Shown here piece by piece: positions 1 through 5,490 of a DNA stretch of 8,962 nt. Under the pieces are notes generated by a model, which ran no database searches, had not been told where the DNA came from, and worked only from the letters and a program-made list of their open reading frames with translations. How positions within the stretch are numbered: position 1 is the first letter of the stretch; each line of letters begins with the position of its first letter. Made by a program: the position numbers and the translations under genes. The stretch lies in the NCBI GenBank assembly GCA_905209745.1, contig CAJLUG010000028.1:1-8962 (forward strand), written 5' to 3'. This stretch comes from an uncultured Mycoplasma sp. (GTDB lineage Bacteria > Bacillota_I > Bacilli_A > RF39 > UBA660).

Positions 1-262
1 CTTTAGGATTTGTAAATTTATCCGGATCCATGATTCCCTGTAAGATAGAAATTGTAAGCTTAAAAATCATGAAAACTCCAATAATTAATTGAACTCTTCC
101 ATAGAAGTTTTTAATCGTTTCATTTTCAAATAATTGTACAGATGCCACATTGAAGAAAATTTGGTACATTAAACTTAATAAGAAATATACTCCACGATTT
201 AAAGCACCACCAATAGCACGCACAATATCTGTCATTGTACCTGCATTACTATTATCTGTCAC
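1..262 (-). CDS. N-terminus of polytopic membrane protein, possibly VirB6/TrbL-like (partial)
   Basis: Reverse-strand reading frame, open from a GTG at 262-260 to the window edge; 87 codons are visible and the C-terminus lies outside. The GTG is preceded by AGGTG at suitable spacing, and an in-frame TGA lies just upstream, so the start is well bounded (an in-frame TTG two codons earlier is less likely). The visible part has a short polar N-terminus, a hydrophobic segment at about residues 24-42, a polar link, and a second hydrophobic segment at about 57-78 followed by a DPDKF motif. This suggests a multi-span membrane protein. It starts 20 bases after the secreted 411-residue gene ends, so the two are probably co-transcribed and coupled in function. 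Position beside two VirB2-like genes makes a VirB6/TrbL-type channel protein an attractive guess, but no diagnostic motif is visible. The function is inference only. Confidence 0.75.
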   Translation of the reverse strand, partial: MTDNSNAGTMTDIVRAIGGALNRGVYFLLSLMYQIFFNVASVQLFENETIKNFYGRVQLIIGVFMIFKLTISILQGIMDPDKFTNPK

Positions 263-282
263 AATCAATCACCTACCTTTAA

Positions 283-1518
283 TTATTGAAGTCCACAAGT
301 CTCATTCGTTGTAATTCCAAAGATGTTAAGTAAGACTGTCACAAGCGTTGGAACTAAGAATAACGCAACAGCTAAAATTAATCGAATCATTAATTTCTTC
401 TGTGCTTTTTTCATAGAATCATCATCATTTGCCATAATTGATTTGGCAAAATCCATACTACTTAGTATGACTACTAAAATTGGTCCAAGAATACGTATAT
501 AATTAAGTACTTGTTGTAAAAGCCAAGCAACAGACTCTTCATCTTGTGTACTACCTAAAATGGCATCGCATTCATCAATATTATCATAATCATTTTCATC
601 AAAATCGATAATATCTTTAACTCCCCCGCCAAAATCAATCGCAGAATCTACTATATCTTCAGCAGCATCTCTTATTGCCTCTTCCCCATTTGGCTCCCCA
701 AATGCTGCATTATAATATAGCGACCCTTGAGCCTGACCATCTTGATTACCCAAAGTATCGTTACTACAACGATTCCTTGTAGTGGATAATTCATAAGAGT
801 AGCCATTATCACTTTCACTAACACAACGATAAATGGTACCAGGGCAAGAGACTCCATTATCTTTAAAAACAGAATTAATTAACGACTTATTTAAAGACAT
901 TGTAAACTTTTCATCAGAATTAATACTACCAGATATAGAATCATTTACAGAAACAAATATCTCACCATCAATAGACCATTCACGAGTACCATCGGAATAA
1001 AGTCTAAACGTTGGAAAAACATAACTTTTACGATTATAAAAAGCAATACTAGATCCACTACAAGTAGAAACTACTTCTTTCTTTTCATAGTCATTATTTC
1101 TTGCCCATTTTGATAATGTAGTAGAATTGGCATTTATTGTATAACAATTCCCTGTACAAGACTCTTGATACATTGGATTAGGATATATCGTAACACCTAA
1201 ATCAGACTCTTGTATATAAATCGATGGACAAGTAATACTACCATCACTAGTAACACTAGCATTATAAAAAGCACTTTCAAACTCATAAGAATGATACCAA
1301 TCCTTACTATCTCCTACATACTTTGTACCAGCACTAAACGGTAAAACAACACTACCATCAGAACGAACTTCATAATCTAGTTCGATATCTTTTCCATCAC
1401 TATTTGTAAAACTATAACTACAACTAACTAATTTTCTATCTTCTGCATTTGTATTAAATGGAATTAAAAACACAAAACCAAAGATAAATAATAATAAAAA
1501 CAACTGTGTCTTTTTCAC
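283..1518 (-). CDS. Secreted Cys-rich protein with C-terminal VirB2/TrbC-like two-helix domain
   Basis: A 411-residue protein from a GTG start with GGAG 9 bases upstream. Residues 1-25 form a clear signal peptide (KK, a long hydrophobic core, cleavage likely after NTNA). Residues 26 to about 315 are an extracytoplasmic region with eight Cys before the membrane part. It seems to contain two related modules, each starting with Cys, carrying an SDG turn, and ending in CP-x-IY (C33 to C97, and C153 to C225). After an acidic linker come two membrane helices, about 338-356 and 378-400, joined by a Lys-rich loop that should face the cytoplasm. C317 and C408 flank this hairpin on the outside. The hairpin aligns without gaps to the neighbouring 118-residue protein (21 identities in 58 columns by eye), so the gene looks like an ectodomain fused to a pilin-like hairpin. 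It has its own promoter and precedes the polytopic protein. It could be a tip adhesin or a membrane-anchored assembly subunit; I do not recognise the ectodomain. Confidence 0.88.
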   Translation of the reverse strand: MKKTQLFLLLFIFGFVFLIPFNTNAEDRKLVSCSYSFTNSDGKDIELDYEVRSDGSVVLPFSAGTKYVGDSKDWYHSYEFESAFYNASVTSDGSITCPSIYIQESDLGVTIYPNPMYQESCTGNCYTINANSTTLSKWARNNDYEKKEVVSTCSGSSIAFYNRKSYVFPTFRLYSDGTREWSIDGEIFVSVNDSISGSINSDEKFTMSLNKSLINSVFKDNGVSCPGTIYRCVSESDNGYSYELSTTRNRCSNDTLGNQDGQAQGSLYYNAAFGEPNGEEAIRDAAEDIVDSAIDFGGGVKDIIDFDENDYDNIDECDAILGSTQDEESVAWLLQQVLNYIRILGPILVVILSSMDFAKSIMANDDDSMKKAQKKLMIRLILAVALFLVPTLVTVLLNIFGITTNETCGLQ

Positions 1519-1540
1519 TCTTCACCACTCCATACAAACA

Positions 1541-1569
1541 ATTATACAGAATAAGTATATCAGAATAAA
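1541..1569 (-). promoter_or_regulatory. Candidate SigA-type promoter for the 411-residue secreted protein gene
   Basis: On the minus strand a perfect TATAAT (1546-1541) lies 17 bases from a weak TTTATT (1569-1564). The -35 overlaps the T-run of the upstream terminator. Transcription would begin near 1534, leaving a leader of about 16 bases that still contains the GGAG ribosome site. The weak -35 makes this less secure than the other two promoters, but a terminator just upstream makes a new start here necessary unless read-through is used. Confidence 0.5.
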
Positions 1570-1597
1570 AAAAAAATAGCAATTGAATTTGCTATTT
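1567..1597 (-). terminator. Intrinsic (Rho-independent) terminator after the 118-residue gene
   Basis: In the transcribed direction a 9-bp perfect stem (AAATAGCAA paired with TTGCTATTT) closes a 6-base loop, and the arm runs into a tract of 10 T (1576-1567). It starts 16 bases after the TAA stop of the 118-residue gene. The stem is A/T-rich, as expected in this genome. It separates the 118-residue gene from the downstream secreted protein gene. Confidence 0.82.
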
Positions 1598-1613
1598 AAT
1601 TTAACTACTTTAC

Positions 1614-1970
1614 TTATTCTATACTATTCCAGCAATTAGCCCAACTATTTGAATCTACTTCAGTACTATCAGCACTTCCAGCAACTAATGACATAATAAT
1701 ATTTACAATAGTAACTACAAAGAAGATTGCAACCGCATAAATACATCTCTTAATTAAACGACTTTGAGCACCTTTTACTTCTTTATCATCACTAGAAATA
1801 ACTGCCTTACCTAAATCAATAGTTCCTAAAACGATTAATACAATAGGGATACCAATTTGTACGATAGGGAAAATTCCTTTTTTAATAATTCTAACAATAG
1901 GCTCTAATCCACCACAATTATCGTTAACTGCAGCATTTCCAGCTACTCCAATTTGAAATAAATCTAACAT
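1614..1970 (-). CDS. Small two-helix membrane protein, VirB2/TrbC-pilin-like, candidate major subunit
   Basis: A 118-residue protein from ATG with a strong GGAGAGG site 5 bases upstream. It has a short N-terminus with C19, a first hydrophobic helix at about 33-51, a charged cytoplasmic loop (SSDDKEVKGAQSRLIKR, 59-75), a second helix at about 76-97, and a polar C-terminus with C113. Size and hairpin layout match VirB2/TrbC-type T4SS pilins, although there is no cleavable leader of the usual VirB2 kind. The hairpin is paralogous to the C-terminus of the neighbouring 411-residue protein, sharing the P-I, D-x-x-K, DD and K-x-AQ-x-x-L pattern. It has a private near-consensus promoter and a private terminator, which suggests high independent expression. 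I infer a structural subunit of the apparatus; a small membrane component of another kind remains possible. Confidence 0.85.
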   Translation of the reverse strand: MLDLFQIGVAGNAAVNDNCGGLEPIVRIIKKGIFPIVQIGIPIVLIVLGTIDLGKAVISSDDKEVKGAQSRLIKRCIYAVAIFFVVTIVNIIMSLVAGSADSTEVDSNSWANCWNSIE

Positions 1971-1995
1971 ATAAACCTCTCCTTCAATATAGATA

Positions 1996-2024
1996 ATAAT
2001 AACTTAAATTACTACTTTTGTCAA
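1996..2024 (-). promoter_or_regulatory. Strong SigA-type promoter for the 118-residue VirB2-like gene
   Basis: On the minus strand a perfect TTGACA (2024-2019) and TATTAT (2001-1996, 5 of 6 matches) are separated by exactly 17 bases. The start point would be near 1989, giving a leader of about 18 bases that carries the GGAGAGG ribosome site. The -35 begins two bases after the stop codon of the CpaE-like gene. It is the best-matched promoter in the window. Confidence 0.78.
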
Positions 2025-2026
2025 TA

Positions 2027-3010
2027 TTACCTACGAAATAACCCAAATATTTTATTACCAGAATCCTTTCTTTCTTCCTTTTTACCAATAATACCAAGTC
2101 TTGCTAAAAAGTCATCAAAAATAGGATTCTTTTTTCTCTCATCTAACGGAGGCATATTATAAAAAACTTTAGCCTTCGCTTCATATTCAAAATCTGTAAT
2201 ATCTCGATTAGTTAGTAAACTTTTATTAAGTACAATCTTCTTATGTTGTAACTTATCAAAAATCATTCGATTTCTCTTCATCAACTGATTAAGTCGAATC
2301 GTAGATGGCTCTAATAAATATAAGACATCTCCACAAAAAGAATCATCCTGATAATTATTTAAATCAACCAAAATGACAGAAGCCCCTGCAAATCTTACTA
2401 ACGTTGCCTGCAATTGATCAGGTGTAATAGAAACCATATTCTTATCTCCAAAATATGAAAAATCATTACGTCCTATTTCTATTGCTATTACAGTATCACC
2501 AAAATGAGCCATTAACTCTCTTTTCAAAATATAAACAAAAGTAGTAGCTCCAGCATGCTCTGTAACATTTCTAATTCCAATAATTTTAGATCCACTTTCT
2601 ACTTTTTGTGTAATTGTAGTAGATACTTCATTTAATTGTTGTATATGAGCAACATCCTTATAAGTATTAGGATGTTCAAGTAAGTACTTAACTCCATCTA
2701 TATTAGTAGTAAAATTATAAATTCCCATAGAAACTAACTTAGATAAGAAGTTTGAAGTACATACATCTGATCCTTCTGGTAAGAAAAAGATAATTTTCTC
2801 AACATCAAGTCCCATCGCAATCGTTTGAAAAGACTTAGGATTATGAAAATCTTTTACAGCTGTAACATCTAATATCATCTTATTATAAAAGAAATTTTTA
2901 AACATCTCTACTAACTCAGCTGCATCATATACTCCAGAAATACTCTTAATAATATCAATATCTAAACCTGACAAAGTATTACGTTGTTCATTACTAACGA
3001 TAACATTCAT
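2027..3010 (-). CDS. cpaE: CpaE/TadZ-like pilus localisation protein with degenerate P-loop
   Basis: A 327-residue cytoplasmic protein, ATG start with AAGGTGA upstream, 14 bases after the preceding gene. Residues 1 to about 120 look like a receiver-type alpha/beta domain without an obvious acidic pocket. Residues from about 140 resemble the MinD/ParA-type ATPase domain of CpaE/TadZ: a beta strand SKIIGIRNVT, a loop EHAGATT (151-157) in the Walker A place, and a Walker B-like strand ending in D216 (SVILVDL). Both P-loop lysines are absent; only the G-A-T-T end is kept. The C-terminus (310-327) is basic with an IFGLF patch, which could touch the membrane. In known Tad systems CpaE/TadZ positions the machine at a cell pole. 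The neighbouring Tad genes support the call; with no P-loop lysine, ATP turnover is doubtful. Confidence 0.75.
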   Translation of the reverse strand: MNVIVSNEQRNTLSGLDIDIIKSISGVYDAAELVEMFKNFFYNKMILDVTAVKDFHNPKSFQTIAMGLDVEKIIFFLPEGSDVCTSNFLSKLVSMGIYNFTTNIDGVKYLLEHPNTYKDVAHIQQLNEVSTTITQKVESGSKIIGIRNVTEHAGATTFVYILKRELMAHFGDTVIAIEIGRNDFSYFGDKNMVSITPDQLQATLVRFAGASVILVDLNNYQDDSFCGDVLYLLEPSTIRLNQLMKRNRMIFDKLQHKKIVLNKSLLTNRDITDFEYEAKAKVFYNMPPLDERKKNPIFDDFLARLGIIGKKEERKDSGNKIFGLFRR

Positions 3011-3024
3011 AGTATCACCTTATT

Positions 3025-3498
3025 CTAATTAAATGGCGTAATCAACTTAGTATTACCAGATACTTGAAAAATCTTTAAACCAGGCATAATCTTATTAATA
3101 ATAGGAATATCGATATTAATCTGAGTTGTAATTGTATAATAAACTTGTCTATTATTTTCAGATACTCCCTCGTTTTCTTCTCTTACTTCATGCATCTGAT
3201 AACAATACCCTTCCTGACAACCACAAGTACCAGCACTACAATTTTCATATCCAACACTATTTAAATTAAAATCAGGAGCATTATAACCTATTTGACGTAT
3301 ATAATCAGAAATTTTCTGAACACAAGCATCCCCTGAATCATCACAATTTCCTTCGTATTGTTCAAAAGTAGTAATAATGTAGTTTTTGACACGAAATGCT
3401 TTGGTATAATTAACATTAAATGCCAAATAACCACATACCAATACTAAGAAGATAACAATCATTGATAAATTGATAATTCCACCAAAAGCATCCCGCAT
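3025..3498 (-). CDS. Cys-rich one-helix TadE-like minor pilin candidate
   Basis: A 157-residue protein, ATG start with AGGTG 6 bases upstream. A short N-terminus (MRDAFGG) leads into one hydrophobic helix (about 8-27), followed by an extracytoplasmic domain of about 130 residues. The ectodomain has six Cys (C52, C59, C87, C92, C94, C99), enough for three disulfides, and another Cys (C22) lies in the helix. The C-terminal part alternates strand-like stretches (YYTITTQINIDIP, then FQVSGNTKLI), which resembles the end of TadE-family pseudopilins. The Glu at position 5 of the helix and a clear prepilin-peptidase site are missing. It lies between the 58-residue pilin-like gene and the CpaE-like gene with short gaps, so it is probably co-transcribed with both. 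I assign a minor or pseudopilin role by layout and context only. Confidence 0.72.
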   Translation of the reverse strand: MRDAFGGIINLSMIVIFLVLVCGYLAFNVNYTKAFRVKNYIITTFEQYEGNCDDSGDACVQKISDYIRQIGYNAPDFNLNSVGYENCSAGTCGCQEGYCYQMHEVREENEGVSENNRQVYYTITTQINIDIPIINKIMPGLKIFQVSGNTKLITPFN

Positions 3499-3520
3499 CT
3501 AACACACCTACCCTTTAATA

Positions 3521-3697
3521 TTACTTATTAATATGATCTACGATAATATATCCTTTATAATCTCCAGAAATATTTTCCCATTGTGAATTAATTGAACTTT
3601 GAATATTTGGCCACATAATCCAGAAAAATCCAATTACAGCCGCAATAGCAATAAGAGTAATAACTGTTAAGTTTAATTCTCCAGTTGCTGCTTTCAT
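3521..3697 (-). CDS. Small pilin-like one-helix peptide (Flp-like size)
   Basis: A 58-residue protein if it starts at the ATG at 3697 (MKAATGELN). An in-frame ATG at 3709 would add MCVL, but the AAAGG site there abuts that ATG, so I prefer the inner one, about 11 bases from AAAGGA; this choice is not certain. Residues 1-9 hold the motif TGELN, then a hydrophobic helix (about 10-29, ending WIMWP) and a short polar tail of about 28 residues. Length and layout match Flp-type pilins, but the usual G-xxxx-E-Y cleavage motif is absent: Glu follows Gly directly. The gene has its own extended -10 promoter and heads a group with the TadE-like and CpaE-like genes, right after tadC. It is a likely filament subunit by size, promoter and context; a small accessory membrane peptide is the alternative. 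Confidence 0.72.
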   Translation of the reverse strand: MKAATGELNLTVITLIAIAAVIGFFWIMWPNIQSSINSQWENISGDYKGYIIVDHINK

Positions 3698-3708
3698 TAA
3701 CACACACA

Positions 3709-3717
3709 TCCTTTCCT
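3709..3717 (-). promoter_or_regulatory. Ribosome binding site of the 58-residue pilin-like gene
   Basis: The leader reads AGGAAAGGA (3717-3709) on the minus strand. Its last A is also the A of an upstream ATG, which leaves little spacing for that start, while the ATG at 3697 lies about 11 bases further on. This favours the inner start but does not prove it. Confidence 0.5.
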
Positions 3718-3736
3718 ATTCTATTCTACATCTATT

Positions 3737-3765
3737 ATTATACCAACATAATGTAGTTTTTACAA
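3737..3765 (-). promoter_or_regulatory. Extended -10 promoter for the pilin-like / TadE-like / CpaE-like group
   Basis: On the minus strand TTGTAA (3765-3760, 4 of 6 matches) lies 17 bases from a perfect TATAAT (3742-3737), which is preceded by TGG, an extended -10 element. Start would be near 3730. It sits in the 71-base gap after the tadC stop. No terminator precedes it, so transcription from upstream probably adds to its output. Confidence 0.75.
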
Positions 3766-3780
3766 TAAAATTTATCTACT

Positions 3781-4566
3781 TTACATGTTAAACATCATCA
3801 TCATTGAAATTAAAATAATAAGCATCGTACCAGCACCAGTAACCACTAACATAAGCATCGTTTGACTTTCCATATGTCCCAAACGTTCTTTATATTTAGT
3901 CTCACGAGCTTTATTTTGTAAATTAGAAACCGTTCTAGAAAACATCATAAGTCTTTCTTGTTTTCTCTCTTGAGAACCAAGACCTAAACGATATAACAAA
4001 CGCATCATTCTCATAGAATCTCTAACTGGATACGTATTCGCAAACTCCATATAAGGATCAATAGAGGCATCCCCTGAATTAATACGATCAATTAATTTTC
4101 TAAGACCAGGTTTAAAGATATCTGGCGCATCATCAATAGACTTACCTAAAGCTACAGGAACTGTATAATGTTGTATCAAAATCTCTAAACTTTTTAAATA
4201 GTATGGCAACATAACATCAATATCATGTAAATGTGCTTTATAAAATGACTTTAATTGCATATAAGGCATCTTAAATACTAATACTGCAATAACAATACAA
4301 AAGACTACATTAAGAAATGAAATAGAATTTAAGAAAATAAATAAGAACATAATACCAGCAATTAAAGCATAATAAATTCTTTTTCTAAACAAAATATCTG
4401 GATTAACTTCTTCTCCATATCTTGCATAAACTAAGAAATTATAATCTTCTTCTCTTAAAACATCAAAATATTTTTCATTATCTGCAATAAACTTATTCTT
4501 ATCAATCGTATTATTATATATTAAAACAAATATAATAATCGCACCAACTACAATAATCTCTACCAT
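3781..4566 (-). CDS. tadC: TadC-like inner-membrane platform protein (T2SSF family)
   Basis: A 261-residue membrane protein. Its ATG overlaps the tadB stop by one base (TAATG), a sign of translational coupling, with AGGTG 7 bases upstream. Helices lie at about 3-18, 64-80, 82-99 and 236-257, and a large cytoplasmic domain (about 100-235) sits between the third and fourth. That domain carries the helical T2SSF pattern (HDIDVMLPYYLKSLEILIQHY, then a Gly-Lys-Ser-Ile-Asp segment), which contacts the TadA ATPase in known systems. The C-terminus is a Met-rich helix ending MMMMFNM. Known Tad machines use TadB with TadC as the membrane platform that turns ATPase motion into pilin insertion. The tadA-tadB-tadC order supports the assignment. 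B and C labels are given by order and could be swapped. Confidence 0.85.
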   Translation of the reverse strand: MVEIIVVGAIIIFVLIYNNTIDKNKFIADNEKYFDVLREEDYNFLVYARYGEEVNPDILFRKRIYYALIAGIMFLFIFLNSISFLNVVFCIVIAVLVFKMPYMQLKSFYKAHLHDIDVMLPYYLKSLEILIQHYTVPVALGKSIDDAPDIFKPGLRKLIDRINSGDASIDPYMEFANTYPVRDSMRMMRLLYRLGLGSQERKQERLMMFSRTVSNLQNKARETKYKERLGHMESQTMLMLVVTGAGTMLIILISMMMMFNM

Positions 4567-5468
4567 TATTCAGCACCTACATTCTCATTATAATATTTTT
4601 CACCCTTTAACAAGAAAATAGTATTAATAATCAAGACCCCATGTAGTAAGACTTTAATATACCAACGATCTAGTAATATTAAATAAGTCTCGCGCCCTAA
4701 CAAATACTGGGTCAACATAACCATCAAGTATAACATAATACCAAACTGTAAAAAGGATTTATGAAAAGATGCTCTCTCAATTCTATCTCGATATACACTT
4801 TCAACTAACATATCGATATCAAGTTGCATATTATCTAGTGACTCCATAGAGTTTCTAGCACCTTCTTTAGTAATTTGTAAAAACAATTGATGCATATTCT
4901 TAACGATATAATAAGGATATAACTGACTCATATAAGTAAGTGATTCATCGATACTACCATTTTGATAAGCAAGTTCTATCATATGATCAACATCACTCTT
5001 TACTGGATCTTCTAAGATACCAGAATTACGTACTCCCTCTAACGCTTTAACAAAAGATTGTGTTGTTGCAAACTCCATAATAGTATTAGAAGTATATACT
5101 TGTATTTGTTCAAAGATAAACTCACTATAGACACGTTTACAACGTAAATAAGATAAATACGGAATAAACATAATTACAACAATAACATATACCAAAGAAA
5201 TAAATAAATTATAAAAATACAAGTAAGTAACAACAGCTGTAAAAACAGACATAACAATAATTTGAATCATATATTGTCTAGGTGTATATTCTTGTCCTAA
5301 TTCTTTTGTCTTCTCACGTACTATTTTAAAAGAGTATGGTGCAAACTTATCATAGACAGTCTGTACTTGACTCGTAATAAATTTTCTTACATTTTGACCT
5401 TTATAATTACGATAAAGGAATATAAGTACTACAAGAACAATTAAAAATATTAACTCTTCTATATACAT
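4566..5468 (-). CDS. tadB: TadB-like inner-membrane platform protein (T2SSF family)
   Basis: A 300-residue protein from ATG with GGGAG 8 bases upstream, 22 bases after tadA. Helices are seen at about 5-19, 68-85, 90-107, 240-258 and 271-287. The region of about 110-235 is a cytoplasmic helical domain with the T2SSF layout: an opening helix (EFIFEQIQVYTSNTIMEFA), a T-x-SFVKALEGV segment like the S-x-x-x-A-L-E turn of TadB proteins, and a second helix pair before the C-terminal membrane hairpin. In Tad systems this protein pairs with TadC and docks on the hexameric ATPase. Its stop overlaps the tadC start, which should keep the two at equal levels. Sequence similarity in this family is low, so the call rests on topology, the helical signature and gene order. 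Confidence 0.87.
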   Translation of the reverse strand: MYIEELIFLIVLVVLIFLYRNYKGQNVRKFITSQVQTVYDKFAPYSFKIVREKTKELGQEYTPRQYMIQIIVMSVFTAVVTYLYFYNLFISLVYVIVVIMFIPYLSYLRCKRVYSEFIFEQIQVYTSNTIMEFATTQSFVKALEGVRNSGILEDPVKSDVDHMIELAYQNGSIDESLTYMSQLYPYYIVKNMHQLFLQITKEGARNSMESLDNMQLDIDMLVESVYRDRIERASFHKSFLQFGIMLYLMVMLTQYLLGRETYLILLDRWYIKVLLHGVLIINTIFLLKGEKYYNENVGAE

Positions 5469-5490
5469 ATGATCAACTCCCTTTTTCTTC

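Noticed and set aside
672..857. 61-codon minus-strand open frame inside the 411-residue secreted protein gene
   Set aside because: It lies wholly within a well-supported gene in a shifted frame on the same strand, and has no domain-like content.
1..1970. Conjugative element or ICE module
   Set aside because: No relaxase, VirB4, VirD4, integrase or attachment site is visible, so the VirB2-like hairpins alone do not show conjugation.
3766..3783. Possible terminator after tadC
   Set aside because: Only a short A/T inverted stretch (ATAAA/TTTAT with almost no loop) and no T-run after a stable stem; read-through into the next promoter region is more likely.
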